Assembly: GCA_948616425.1 (NCBI GenBank)
Contig: CAPGBJ010000041.1
Coordinates: 1 to 64,000 of the forward strand
Direction of reading: 5' to 3'
Origin: an uncultured Oscillospiraceae bacterium
GTDB taxonomy: Bacteria; Bacillota; Clostridia; Oscillospirales; Oscillospiraceae
Length of the DNA: 64,000 nucleotides
Shown: positions 32,152-41,133 of the stretch, piece by piece
Layout: each line of letters starts with the position of its first letter
How positions within the stretch are numbered: the stretch's first letter is position 1
The notes under the pieces: generated by a model
What the model was told of the DNA's origin: nothing
What the model saw: the letters and a program-made list of their open reading frames with translations, nothing else
Databases searched by the model: none
Made by a program: the position numbers and the translations under genes

Positions 32152-32850
32152 GTGTTCTTTAAAAAGGATTACGCGACCCCCGGACCGGGCATTGACCCCG
32201 ACGCGCCGGAGAAGACGGGCGTGGCCCGCTTTGTGGAGATCCTGTCCTTGGAGTGTGTCACGCTGGTAAAGCTCAATCTGCTCTTTCTGGTCAGCTGTGT
32301 TCCGGTGGTGACCATTCCGGCGGCTGTCTTTGCGATGAATCAAGTGGTGCGCATGATGGTTCTGGACCAGCCAGTGCTCTGCTTCTACCATTACAGTGCC
32401 GCCTTCCGGAAGTGCTGGAAGAGGGGGCTTGCCGCCTTTGCCCTCACGGCTGGCCCTCTGGCGGTCGCCGGCGTGGGCATGTGGTTCTATTTGAGCCGGG
32501 CCATGACACAACCGGTGTTTCTGGCCCCCTTTGTGCTGTGCTCCACCGTCTTTCTGGTGACGATGCTGGCCTCGACCTACCTGTATGGGCTGCTGACCAC
32601 AGGCCGGCCCCTGCGGAAATCAGTCCGGCTGGCACTCCTGCTGGGGGTGGGCAGACCGCTGCGGGGGGTGCTGGCCGCTCTGTCGGTCTATGGAACCTTG
32701 GCTGTGGCCATTCTGGCATTTCCCATCAGCGGGATCTACCTGCTGTTAATTGGTTTTTCAGTCCCCTGTCTGTTGGGGAATTTTTTCACCCGTACAGTAT
32801 TGAAACAGTTTGGAGGAGAGGGCGATGAAGAGCAGAGAGACTGTGTTTGA
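32152..32850 (+). CDS. DUF624 (YesL-like) membrane protein
   Basis: 232 residues from GTG 32152, preceded by GAGAGGAGGAG. Five or six membrane helices (LVKLNLLFLVSCVPVVTIPA, FLAPFVLCSTVFLVTMLAST, YGTLAVAILAFPISGIYLLL) fit the DUF624/YesL family, which accompanies carbohydrate ABC transporters in Firmicutes; its role is unknown. It overlaps the start of the amylosucrase-type gene by 26 bases, so the two are coupled. Confidence 0.85.
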   Translation: MFFKKDYATPGPGIDPDAPEKTGVARFVEILSLECVTLVKLNLLFLVSCVPVVTIPAAVFAMNQVVRMMVLDQPVLCFYHYSAAFRKCWKRGLAAFALTAGPLAVAGVGMWFYLSRAMTQPVFLAPFVLCSTVFLVTMLASTYLYGLLTTGRPLRKSVRLALLLGVGRPLRGVLAALSVYGTLAVAILAFPISGIYLLLIGFSVPCLLGNFFTRTVLKQFGGEGDEEQRDCV

Positions 32851-34681
32851 CCGGCGGCTTTCCCGGCACCACGACGAGCTGCAACAGCTTTATCAGGGGT
32901 TATACCACGACGAGGAGGCGTTCCAGTATTTTCTTCAGATGCTCAGGCGCTGCTGGGGGGAGCGGAAAAAGGCCCTGCGGGACCAGGACGCCAGGCGAGA
33001 GACGGACCCGGACTGGTACCGCCGCCGGGACCTGGTGGGGATGATGCTCTATGTGGATGCCTTTGCGGGCGACCTGAAGGGCGTGCAGAATAAATTGAAG
33101 TACATCCAGGAATGCGGGGTGAACTACCTCCACCTCATGCCGCTGCTCCAGTCCCCCAAGGGCCGCAGCGATGGAGGCTATGCCGTCAGCGATTTTCGGA
33201 CGGTCCAGCCTGAACTGGGCACCATGAAGGACTTGGAGAATCTGGCGGGCGCCTGCCGAAAGGCGGGGATCAGCCTGTGCCTGGACTTTGTGATGAACCA
33301 CACCAGTGAAGACCACGGGTGGGCTCAGGCGGCCCGGGCCGGAGACCCCGTTTGCCGGGGCCGGTATTTCTTTTATGACAGCTGGGATATCCCTCGGGAG
33401 TTTGAAAAGACTGTCCCCCAGGTGTTCCCCACCACCGCCCCGGGCAGCTTTACACAGTTGGATGATGGCCAGATTGTGATGACCAGCTTTTATCCCTACC
33501 AGTGGGACCTGAACTACGCCAATCCGCTGGTCTTGAACGACATGACGGAGAACCTCCTCTTCCTGGCTAACCGGGGAATTGATGTGATCCGTCTGGACGC
33601 CATCCCCTACATCTGGAAGGAGCTGGGGACCGACTGCCGCAACCTGCCCCAGGTCCACACTCTGGCCCGGATGCTGCGCATGGTGTGTGAGATCGTCTGC
33701 CCCAGCGTCCTTCTGCTGGGGGAGGTGGTGATGGAGCCGGCTAAAGTGGCCCCCTACTTCGGCACACCTGAGAAGCCAGAGTGTCACATGCTCTACAATG
33801 TGACCACCATGGCCACTACCTGGCACACCTTGGCCGTCGGGGATGTATCCCTGCTGAAGCGGCAGATGGAGGTTGTCTGCGCTCTGCCCAAAGACTTCCT
33901 ATTTTTGAATTATCTGCGCTGTCATGACGACATCGGCTGGGGGCTGGACTATCCATGGCTGGGACAGCGGTTTGGGACCAATGAGGTGGCCCATAAGCGA
34001 TATCTCAACGACTGGTTTACCGGCCGCTGGCCGGGCAGCTCCAGCCGGGGAGAGCTGTATAACGACGACCCGCGCCTGGGGGACGCCCGGCTGTGCGGCA
34101 CCACGGCCTCCTTGTGCGGCATGGAGGCCGCCGACTACGAGGGGGACCCCTTTAAGCTGGAGCGGGCTGTGGCCTGCGACTTGACCCTCCACGCCTGGAT
34201 GCTGTCTCAAAGCGGCATCCCGGTGATCTACAGTGGAGACGAGGTGGGGCAGCTCAACGACTACACCTATCACAGTGACCCGGACAAGTGGGAGGACAGC
34301 CGGTACCTCCATCGGGGCAGGTTCCTGTGGGAGCTGGCCGGGAATCGGGAGGACCTGGACACCCGGCAGGGAAAGTTATTTCAGGGGCTGCGGCGGCTGG
34401 AGAGAATTCGGGCCGGAGAGCCCTGTTTCGACGCGAAAGCTGATGTGGAGGTAGAGGACAGCGGGGACAGTCGGGTGCTGGCCCTCTGCCGCCGGAAGGA
34501 GGGGCGGGAGCTGGTCTGCCTGTTCAACTTCAGCGGGGAATTTGTCCGGGCCGGCGTGGACCGGGAGGGTGCGTATACCGAGCTGATGTACGGAACAGAA
34601 TACGAAGATATCCGCTCTATCGAGTTGTGGCCCAACGGCTTTGCCTGGCTGCTCCGCAGCGAGGAACCGTGCCTGGAGTGA
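32825..34681 (+). CDS. GH13 amylosucrase-type glucosyltransferase
   Basis: 618 residues from ATG 32825, after GGAGGAGAGGG. The sequence runs parallel to Neisseria amylosucrase: an N-terminal helical domain, DLVGMMLYVDAFAGDLKGVQ, LHLMPLLQSPKGRSDGGYAV, CLDFVMNHTSEDHGWAQAA, nucleophile Asp in DVIRLDAIPYIWKELGT (about residue 258), acid/base Glu in LLLGEVVM (about 300) and Asp in LRCHDDIGWG (about 368). Amylosucrase splits sucrose and adds the glucose to an alpha-glucan, releasing fructose; hydrolysis or phosphorolysis are alternatives. Cytoplasmic. It would act on the sucrose left when raffinose loses galactose. Confidence 0.9.
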   Translation: MKSRETVFDRRLSRHHDELQQLYQGLYHDEEAFQYFLQMLRRCWGERKKALRDQDARRETDPDWYRRRDLVGMMLYVDAFAGDLKGVQNKLKYIQECGVNYLHLMPLLQSPKGRSDGGYAVSDFRTVQPELGTMKDLENLAGACRKAGISLCLDFVMNHTSEDHGWAQAARAGDPVCRGRYFFYDSWDIPREFEKTVPQVFPTTAPGSFTQLDDGQIVMTSFYPYQWDLNYANPLVLNDMTENLLFLANRGIDVIRLDAIPYIWKELGTDCRNLPQVHTLARMLRMVCEIVCPSVLLLGEVVMEPAKVAPYFGTPEKPECHMLYNVTTMATTWHTLAVGDVSLLKRQMEVVCALPKDFLFLNYLRCHDDIGWGLDYPWLGQRFGTNEVAHKRYLNDWFTGRWPGSSSRGELYNDDPRLGDARLCGTTASLCGMEAADYEGDPFKLERAVACDLTLHAWMLSQSGIPVIYSGDEVGQLNDYTYHSDPDKWEDSRYLHRGRFLWELAGNREDLDTRQGKLFQGLRRLERIRAGEPCFDAKADVEVEDSGDSRVLALCRRKEGRELVCLFNFSGEFVRAGVDREGAYTELMYGTEYEDIRSIELWPNGFAWLLRSEEPCLE

Positions 34682-34694
34682 GCATATGGTCAGA

Positions 34695-34732
34695 GAGAGG
34701 AGAATTGTCCTAGGACAATTCTCCTCTTTTTT
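34695..34732 (+). terminator. Terminator of the DUF624-amylosucrase operon
   Basis: GAGGAGAATTGTCC pairs perfectly with GGACAATTCTCCTC and is followed by TTTTTT. Confidence 0.95.
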
Positions 34733-34798
34733 GCGGCGTGTGTTGGAGGGAAGCGGTTTAGGAGAACCGCTGCGCCCCCGATTTTTGTGAGAAAAGGA

Positions 34799-34827
34799 TT
34801 GAAATTCTGGATTATTTTTGCTATTCT
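34799..34827 (+). promoter_or_regulatory. Promoter of the membrane protein-GT2 pair
   Basis: TTGAAA (34799-34804), 17 bases, TATTCT (34822-34827). Confidence 0.6.
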
Positions 34828-34930
34828 GGTATCCGCAGGCGGAGCGAAAACGAGATCTGGCTGCAAGATTTTGACGATACTGCGAATTTAGGAGGAACGG
34901 CGAGGAGAGCGCCGCTGAGGTACTGGAATC

Positions 34931-36454
34931 ATGAGTAATACTTTGATTGGCTGTCTGTTTTGGGGGGCGGTGCTGGCGGCCCTGTATGCGGTGCGTCCCA
35001 ATGGGGGGCTGAACAGCCTTACAGGGGAGACGGCGGGCCGCAGAGAGAAGATTGTTCTGCTTGTACTGGCCGCCTCCGTTGTGCTGCTGTGTACGCTGCC
35101 CATGTCGCTGAGCCCCTATTGGAATGGGGAGTTTCCAGAGCACAGGAACCAGTATGAGCTGATGGCGGAGGCCATATTGGACGGTCGGCTCCACCTGGAG
35201 TATGATGACGTTGACCCCAAGCTGCTGGAGATGGAAAACCCATACGACACCATGAAACGCATAGAACTGGGAGTATCGGTCCACTGGGATCACGCCTTTT
35301 ATAACGGCCGACACTATATGTACTTTGGCATTGTCCCGGTCATCTTGTTGTTTCTCCCGTTCCGACTGGTCACAGGCGTCACCCTGGTGACCTACCAGGC
35401 CACGCAGATTTTTACCGGGCTGTTTATTGTGGGGATGTTTGCGCTGTTTCGTCTGGTGGCGAAAAAGTTTTTTCCCTCCCTCTCCTGGGCCGCCTACCTC
35501 AGTCTGTCCGCCGCCTTCTCTATGATGAGCGTGTGGTATCTTGCAGGGGAGCCGGCGCTGTACTGCACGGCCATTGCCTCCGGAATCTGTATGGAGGTTT
35601 GGAGCCTGTACTTCTTTGTCAAGGCGGTGTGGGACAGCCCCAACGACCGGCGGGCTGTCCTCTGGGGGGTCGCTGGCAGTCTCTGCGGGGCGCTGGCCTT
35701 TGGCTGCCGACCGCCAATCGCGCTGGTAAATTTGCTGGCGGTGCCCATGCTGCTGCACTATGTCAGACAGAAAAGGCGAGATGGCGGCAGGCTACTGGGA
35801 CAGGTTGCGCTGGTGGCCTTGCCCTATGTGGTGGTAGGCGTCCTGCTGATGGCCTACAATTATGCCCGCTTTGACAACCCCTTTGAATTTGGGCAGAGCT
35901 ATCAGCTGACGGTGACGGACCAGAGCGCCTATGGCAGTCTGTTTTCCCACATTAATCTCCTCCAGCTGTTTAATGGCCTGATGAATAACTTTGTGAAGTT
36001 TAGCCCGTTTCGAGAGGAATTTCCCCATGTCACCTTCAGTTCTGTGCTGGTCAACTTCCCGGCGCTTGTTTTCGCGCTCTTCTGTCTGGCCCAGCGAGAT
36101 ACCCTGGCCCAGCTGAAGAGACTGCGCCTGCGCGGCTTTATGGCGGTTTTGTGCCTGCTGCCCGTCTTGATTACCGCCTCAGAGGTACTCATGTCCCCCT
36201 ATCTGATGGAGCGATATCGGGCCGATATCTACTGGCTGATGGGTCTGCTGGCCTTTCTGTCTTTTGGTGCGTTTTGTGAGAGTGCCCCGGAGGCGTCTCG
36301 AAAGAGGTGGTGCTTCGCCTTCTCCGCTGCCGCCTTTCTCACCGCGTTTAAGAGCTTTTTGCTGTGGGTAAAGCCCTTTGACTTCAATTTTACCGAGTGC
36401 TTCCCGGAATATCTGGATAAAATCGAGTCAATCCTCAGCCTGGGCCTGCGATAG
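34931..36454 (+). CDS. Polytopic membrane protein, glycosyltransferase GT-C-like
   Basis: 507 residues with about ten membrane helices. An outer loop after the second helix has the acidic stretch HLEYDDVDPKLLEMENPYD, then VHWDHAFYNGRHYMYFGIVP, a pattern seen in GT-C-type membrane glycosyltransferases that use a lipid-linked donor. I do not recognise a named family. It lies 31 bases ahead of a GT2 enzyme of the type that makes polyprenyl-phosphate sugars, which supports a role in transferring such a sugar outside the membrane; the acceptor is unknown. Confidence 0.65.
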   Translation: MSNTLIGCLFWGAVLAALYAVRPNGGLNSLTGETAGRREKIVLLVLAASVVLLCTLPMSLSPYWNGEFPEHRNQYELMAEAILDGRLHLEYDDVDPKLLEMENPYDTMKRIELGVSVHWDHAFYNGRHYMYFGIVPVILLFLPFRLVTGVTLVTYQATQIFTGLFIVGMFALFRLVAKKFFPSLSWAAYLSLSAAFSMMSVWYLAGEPALYCTAIASGICMEVWSLYFFVKAVWDSPNDRRAVLWGVAGSLCGALAFGCRPPIALVNLLAVPMLLHYVRQKRRDGGRLLGQVALVALPYVVVGVLLMAYNYARFDNPFEFGQSYQLTVTDQSAYGSLFSHINLLQLFNGLMNNFVKFSPFREEFPHVTFSSVLVNFPALVFALFCLAQRDTLAQLKRLRLRGFMAVLCLLPVLITASEVLMSPYLMERYRADIYWLMGLLAFLSFGAFCESAPEASRKRWCFAFSAAAFLTAFKSFLLWVKPFDFNFTECFPEYLDKIESILSLGLR

Positions 36455-36485
36455 GGTGGGGATTGTGTGAAGAGAGGACCCTTCT

Positions 36486-37454
36486 ATGGATAAGATCGCG
36501 GTTTTAATCCCCTGTTACAACGAGAGTCAGACCATCGGAAAGGTGGTTTTGGATTTCAAGCGGGCGCTGCCCGGCGCGGTTGTCTATGTCTATGACAACA
36601 ATTCTGACGACGGCACGGGAGAAATTGCCCGGCAGGCCGGCGCGGTGGTCCGGCAGGAGTATCAACAGGGAAAGGGAAACGTCATTCGTCGAATGTTCCG
36701 GGAGATTGACGCCCAGTGCTATATTATGGTGGACGGGGATGACACCTACCCTGCGGAGTGCGCCCCTGAGATGGCTGAACAGGTGCTGGACAGGAAGGCG
36801 GACATGGTGGTGGGAGACCGGCTGTCCTCCACCTATTTTGAGGAGAACAAGCGGCCTTTTCATAACCTTGGCAACAGTGTAGTGTGCAGAAGCATCAATC
36901 TGCTGTTTAAAAGTGATATCAAGGATATTATGACGGGGTACCGGGCGTTCAGCTACCAGTTTGTCAAAAGCTTTCCCGTCCTGTCCAAGGGCTTTGAGAT
37001 TGAGACAGAGATGAGTATCCACGCCATTGATAAAAACATGCAGATCAGCAATGTGGTCATTGGCTATCGGGACCGGCCGGCCGGAAGTGAATCCAAGCTG
37101 AACACGGTGTCGGACGGCTTCAAAGTTCTGATGACCATCGGAAAGCTGTTTCGGAACTACAAGCCCTTCACATTTTTCGGAGTACTGGCCTTCGCGCTGA
37201 TGGCGCTGTCTGGGCTGTTCTTTGTCCCTGTCTTTCTGCACTACCTCCAGACGGGGCTGGTCCCCAATCAGCCCACCCTGATTGTCTGCGGCTTCACGGC
37301 CATCGCCGCCATCCAGTCCTTTTTCTCCGGGTTGATCCTGGAGACCATCAACCAGAAGAACCGGCAGGACTTTGAAATGCAGCTGATTCGGATTCAGGAG
37401 CGGTGGAGTGTTCTCACTGGGGAGGAGCGCGGGGGCGGCAGTCAGAATCAATAA
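36486..37454 (+). CDS. Glycosyltransferase family 2 (polyprenyl-phosphate sugar synthase type)
   Basis: 322 residues. GT-A fold motifs: IAVLIPCYNESQTIGKVVLD, VYVYDNNSDDGT, YIMVDGDDTYPAECAPEM (DxD), DIMTGYRAFSYQFVKSFPVL and GFEIETEMSIHA. Two membrane helices at the C-terminus (FFGVLAFALMALSGLFFVPV and AIAAIQSFFSGLILETINQK) match the DPM1/GtrB-like group that transfers a sugar from a nucleotide donor to polyprenyl phosphate. Partner of the preceding membrane protein. A terminator follows within 60 bases. Confidence 0.88.
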   Translation: MDKIAVLIPCYNESQTIGKVVLDFKRALPGAVVYVYDNNSDDGTGEIARQAGAVVRQEYQQGKGNVIRRMFREIDAQCYIMVDGDDTYPAECAPEMAEQVLDRKADMVVGDRLSSTYFEENKRPFHNLGNSVVCRSINLLFKSDIKDIMTGYRAFSYQFVKSFPVLSKGFEIETEMSIHAIDKNMQISNVVIGYRDRPAGSESKLNTVSDGFKVLMTIGKLFRNYKPFTFFGVLAFALMALSGLFFVPVFLHYLQTGLVPNQPTLIVCGFTAIAAIQSFFSGLILETINQKNRQDFEMQLIRIQERWSVLTGEERGGGSQNQ

Positions 37455-37509
37455 AAAAATTTGCCAACCATGTCAAGATCATGTTAAGAAATTGAAATTG
37501 GTTGAAGAG

Positions 37510-37532
37510 AGCCCTGGAAACAGGGCTTTTTC
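37510..37532 (+). terminator. Terminator after the GT2 gene
   Basis: AGCCCTG-GAAA-CAGGGCT followed by TTTTTCT. Confidence 0.85.
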
Positions 37533-37534
37533 TA

Positions 37535-37564
37535 TTGTCCGCCTCTTGACAACGGTAGTACAAT
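37535..37564 (+). promoter_or_regulatory. Probable promoter of the ATP synthase operon
   Basis: TTGTCC (37535-37540), 18 bases, TACAAT (37559-37564); a TTGACA at 37546-37551 is too close to this -10 to pair with it. Confidence 0.5.
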
Positions 37565-37656
37565 TTGAGAAGGAAGCACTGGACTTCAGCACTTCCAGAA
37601 CGGAGGGGCTGGGCGCAGGCTCAGCTCCCAGGTAAATGCGAGAGAGGGCATGTGGA

Positions 37657-38493
37657 ATGAAACAACATAAAAAGGGATTGGCGCTGTGGCTGGCGGCCAT
37701 CCTGCTTCTGCTTGCGGGCGCGCTGCTCACCGGCTCTCCTGGCCGGACAGAGAGCGTGCAGGAGGCCATGCGGGATGCCGTGCTCCACAGCGTCAATCGA
37801 ATCAGCCTGTTTGGGCTGAAAACGGTCAACCCTGGGATGGTCTCCGCCTTCGTGGTCACAGGGGTTCTGCTGGCTGCCGCCGTAGGTATCCGCATCCTTG
37901 TGATCCCCAGATTTCAGTATGTGCCTGGAAAATTTCAGCTGGTGCTGGAGGAGGCAGTGGGCCTGTTTGACCGCATGGCCAGGGGGGACAGCCCCCACCG
38001 CAATCAATTTTTGGGGGCTTACATCTTTGCTGCCGGCGCCTTTATCTTTGTTGGCACGCTGTTTGAACTGCTGGGGCTCCAGGGTGTGACGGTTCATGGG
38101 CATCCCATTACCCTGCCGGCGCCCCTGTCCGACGTGAATGCGGCGATTGCGCTGGGTACGCTGTCCTATCTGGTCATTCTCTCTGGCGGCATCGCCGGCA
38201 GTGGCGTGAAGGGGGTGGGCAGGACCTTAAAGGAATTCTCCCTGCCCATTTCGATGAGCTTCCGCCTTTTTGGCGCCCTGCTCAGCGGCCTGCTGGTGAC
38301 GGAGCTGGTATATTACTACATCAACCTGAGTTTTGTTTTGCCTGTGTTGGTCGGTGTGCTGTTTACGTTGCTGCACGCGCTGGTCCAGACCTATGTGCTG
38401 ACCATGCTGGTTTCCATGTACTACGGTGAGGTTTCTGAACCCAGCACACCGAAAAAAGAGCAAAAAAATTCGCATCTCACAGACATCAATTGA
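37657..38493 (+). CDS. atpB: ATP synthase F0 subunit a
   Basis: 278 residues from ATG 37657, 8 bases after GAGAGGG. Six hydrophobic helices; the essential arginine of the stator half-channel is in ISMSFRLFGALLSGLLVTEL, and the last helices read LVGVLFTLLHALVQTYVLTM. Subunit a conducts the coupling ion against the c ring. First gene of the operon a-c-b-alpha-gamma-beta-epsilon. Confidence 0.95.
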   Translation: MKQHKKGLALWLAAILLLLAGALLTGSPGRTESVQEAMRDAVLHSVNRISLFGLKTVNPGMVSAFVVTGVLLAAAVGIRILVIPRFQYVPGKFQLVLEEAVGLFDRMARGDSPHRNQFLGAYIFAAGAFIFVGTLFELLGLQGVTVHGHPITLPAPLSDVNAAIALGTLSYLVILSGGIAGSGVKGVGRTLKEFSLPISMSFRLFGALLSGLLVTELVYYYINLSFVLPVLVGVLFTLLHALVQTYVLTMLVSMYYGEVSEPSTPKKEQKNSHLTDIN

Positions 38494-38506
38494 GGGGGTT
38501 TTTGTG

Positions 38507-38878
38507 ATGAAGAATCTGTTAAAAAGAATCCTTGTGCTTGGTGGAGCCCTGGCCCTGTGTTTGGCGCTGGCGGTTCCCGCCTTTGCCGCCGGAGAGGCGG
38601 CCCAAGGCGAGGGGGCGGACGTGGTGGCTGCCGCTGAAAATCAGGCGGACAATACCATTGGACTGAAGGCGATTGCGGTGGCTCTGGCCATCGGCATTGC
38701 GGCCGGCGGCGGCGGCATCGGTATGGGGTTAGCCACTGCCAAGTCGGCGGAGGGGATTTCACGCCAGCCTGAGGCGGAGGGAAAAATCCGAACTATGATG
38801 ATGCTGGGTCTGGTCTTTATTGAAACGGCCATCATCTATGCTTTGCTGGTGGTTATCCTAATTATCTTTGTGTTGTAA
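38507..38878 (+). CDS. atpE: ATP synthase F0 subunit c, with signal-like N-terminal extension
   Basis: 123 residues from ATG 38507. Typical c subunits have 70-90; here about 50 extra residues precede the hairpin: a basic start, a hydrophobic core and an AFA-A site (ALCLALAVPAFAAGEAA), as in an exported protein. The hairpin itself is normal: IAAGGGGIGMGLATAKSAEG, the RQPE polar loop, and the ion-binding helix with Glu106 in LVFIETAIIYALL. Thr107 and Tyr111 next to this Glu occur in sodium-type rings, but the usual Gln of helix 1 is a Met, so ion choice cannot be decided. Confidence 0.93.
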   Translation: MKNLLKRILVLGGALALCLALAVPAFAAGEAAQGEGADVVAAAENQADNTIGLKAIAVALAIGIAAGGGGIGMGLATAKSAEGISRQPEAEGKIRTMMMLGLVFIETAIIYALLVVILIIFVL

Positions 38879-38892
38879 GGCAGGTGGGAGAA

Positions 38893-39384
38893 GTGCCGCT
38901 GAATATTGATTGGCAGCAAATTTTGCTGCACTGGATGAATCTGGCGATCCTCACAGGCGGGCTGTATATTCTGCTGTACAAGCCGGTGAAGGAATTTATG
39001 GCCAAGCGGGAACGCCATTACCGCGAGCTGGATGAGCAGGCGTCCGCTAAGCTGGAAGAGGCGGAGCAGATTCGCCTGAAGTATCAGGTTAAGCTGGACG
39101 GGGCGGAAGAGGAGGTTCATCAGGCCCGACTCAAGGCCCAGCAGGATGTAGCTAAGTCGGTTCAGGACCAGCTGGATCAGGCGCGGGTCCAAGCCAGACA
39201 GATTGTGGCCAAGGCTCAGGCTGAGGCGGAGTCCAGCCGGGAGCGGCTGCGCAGAGAGTCCCAGCGGGAGCTGAGGGAGATGGCGGCGAAGGCGGCGAGA
39301 AAGCTGGCTTTCCGGCAGGGGGCGGACCCCTTCGACCAGTTCCTGGACCTGGCGGAGGGAGGCGGCGCGGATGAGAAACGCTAG
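38893..39384 (+). CDS. atpF: ATP synthase F0 subunit b
   Basis: 163 residues from GTG 38893 (AGGTGGGAG ahead; MPLNIDWQQI is the usual Clostridia start); GTG 38884 is possible. One membrane helix (ILLHWMNLAILTGGLYILLY) and a long Ala/Glu/Lys/Arg-rich coiled coil make the peripheral stalk. The last 14 bases overlap the alpha-subunit gene, leaving no room for a separate delta gene, which normally lies here. Confidence 0.92.
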   Translation: MPLNIDWQQILLHWMNLAILTGGLYILLYKPVKEFMAKRERHYRELDEQASAKLEEAEQIRLKYQVKLDGAEEEVHQARLKAQQDVAKSVQDQLDQARVQARQIVAKAQAEAESSRERLRRESQRELREMAAKAARKLAFRQGADPFDQFLDLAEGGGADEKR

Positions 39385-41128
39385 GGGCAATCTGACGGCC
39401 ACCCTGCGCAGCGCCCAGGAGCCCGCACCGGAGCAGCTGGAGCGATTTTCTGAATTTTTGGCTCGAACCTACCAGCGTCAAGTCCCCTTGGTCTGGGAGC
39501 GGGATGACGCGCTGCGCACCGGATTTCGGCTGCAGGCGGGCTCTGATATATATGACTGGACTCTGGGCGGCCGTGTCCGCCAGTTCCAAGACTATCTGCG
39601 CCACATCCAGCCGGGACAGGACGACATCCTGCCTCTGATGCGCCAGGCGGTGGAGGAGTGGGAGCCCACCATTTTGCCCGAGGAGATTGGCTATGTGCTG
39701 ACGGTGGACAGCGAAATCGCGACGGTCAGCGGGCTGGATCACGCCCAGTACGGTGAGATTCTGGTCTTCGCCTCTGGAGTCAAGGGGATGGTTCAAGATC
39801 TGCGCCAGGGTGAGCTGAGCTGTATTCTCTTTGGGGACAGTGAGGAGGTCAGCGCCGGCAGCATGGTGCGTCGCACCCTGAAGACTGCCGCCATGCCGGT
39901 GGGCGAGGTCTTTCTGGGCCGGGTTGTAGACCCCTTGGGGGTCCCGATTGACGGGAAAGGACCCATCCGGGCGGATACCTACCGGGCCATTGAGGCCCAG
40001 GCCCCCGGCATTCTGGATCGCCAGCCGGTGAATGCCCCCATGGAGACGGGCCTGCTGGCCATCGACTCCATGTTCCCCATCGGACGGGGACAGCGGGAGT
40101 TGATCATAGGTGACCGCCAGACGGGCAAAACGGCCATCGCTCTGGATACGATTTTGAATCAGCGGGATAAGAATGTGATCTGCATCTATGTGGCCATTGG
40201 TCAAAAGACCAGTTCAGTGGCCCAGCTGACAGAAAATCTCCGCCGCCGTGGGGCGATGGACTACACCACGGTTGTCAGCGCCCCCGCCGGAGCATCGGCT
40301 ACCCTGCAGTATATTGCCCCCTATGCCGGCTGTGCCCTGGGGGAATACTTTATGTATCAGGGCCGGGATGTGTTGATTGTCTATGACGATCTGTCCAAGC
40401 ACGCCATTGCGTACCGGACCCTCAGCCTGCTGCTGGAGCGGTCCCCCGGACGGGAGGCGTACCCCGGCGACGTGTTCTATCTCCACTCCCGGCTGCTGGA
40501 ACGCTCTGCCCATCTCAGTGATGAACTGGGGGGCGGCAGTATGACCGCGCTGCCTATTGTGGAGACCCAGGCGGGGGATGTGTCCGCCTATATCCCCACC
40601 AATATCATCTCCATCACAGACGGTCAGATCTTTCTGGAGGGGGATCTGTTCTTCTCCGGCCAGCGGCCCGCCGTCAACGTGGGCCTGTCCGTCTCCCGGG
40701 TGGGGGGCGACGCCCAGACCAAGGCCGTCAAATCCGCGGCCGGGGCCATCCGGCTGGATCTGGCCCAGTATCGGGAGATGGCGGTGTTTACCCAGTTCTC
40801 CAGCGACCTGGACGAGGCCACCCGCCGCCAGTTGACCTACGGCCAGGGACTGATGCGCCTGCTGCGTCAACCCCAGTACGCCCCCCTCTCCCAGCATCAG
40901 CAGGTGGCTGTGCTGGTGGCTGCCCTGGGCCATGTGATGCAGGATATCTCTTTGGAACGGCTGGATGCCTTCCGGACCGGGCTTCTGGCCTGGCTGGAGG
41001 AGCAGGCCCCAGACCTGTGCCAGCGGATTGACCGGACGGGCCAGCTTCCCCAGGAGGACCGGGAGGAGCTGCTGGCCCAGTCACGGAAGTTTTTGGCTCA
41101 GTTTCAAGCTGATGAAAAACAGGGGTGA
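39371..41128 (+). CDS. atpA: ATP synthase F1 subunit alpha with delta-like N-terminal domain
   Basis: 585 residues, about 80 more than usual. Residues 1-85 look like the C-terminal half of subunit delta (NLTATLRSAQEPAPEQLERF, then FLARTYQRQVPLVWERDD, GFRLQAGSDIYDWTLGGRVR). From about 90 it is ordinary alpha: EEIGYVLTVDSEIATVSGLD, P-loop GDRQTGKTAIALDTI, SLLLERSPGREAYPGDVFYL, SVSRVGGDAQTKAVK. Since no atpH is present and b, alpha and gamma genes abut, the extension probably replaces at least the b-binding part of delta. ATG 39371 follows GGAGGGAGG. Confidence 0.92.
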   Translation: MRNARGNLTATLRSAQEPAPEQLERFSEFLARTYQRQVPLVWERDDALRTGFRLQAGSDIYDWTLGGRVRQFQDYLRHIQPGQDDILPLMRQAVEEWEPTILPEEIGYVLTVDSEIATVSGLDHAQYGEILVFASGVKGMVQDLRQGELSCILFGDSEEVSAGSMVRRTLKTAAMPVGEVFLGRVVDPLGVPIDGKGPIRADTYRAIEAQAPGILDRQPVNAPMETGLLAIDSMFPIGRGQRELIIGDRQTGKTAIALDTILNQRDKNVICIYVAIGQKTSSVAQLTENLRRRGAMDYTTVVSAPAGASATLQYIAPYAGCALGEYFMYQGRDVLIVYDDLSKHAIAYRTLSLLLERSPGREAYPGDVFYLHSRLLERSAHLSDELGGGSMTALPIVETQAGDVSAYIPTNIISITDGQIFLEGDLFFSGQRPAVNVGLSVSRVGGDAQTKAVKSAAGAIRLDLAQYREMAVFTQFSSDLDEATRRQLTYGQGLMRLLRQPQYAPLSQHQQVAVLVAALGHVMQDISLERLDAFRTGLLAWLEEQAPDLCQRIDRTGQLPQEDREELLAQSRKFLAQFQADEKQG

Positions 41129-41133
41129 GGGAT

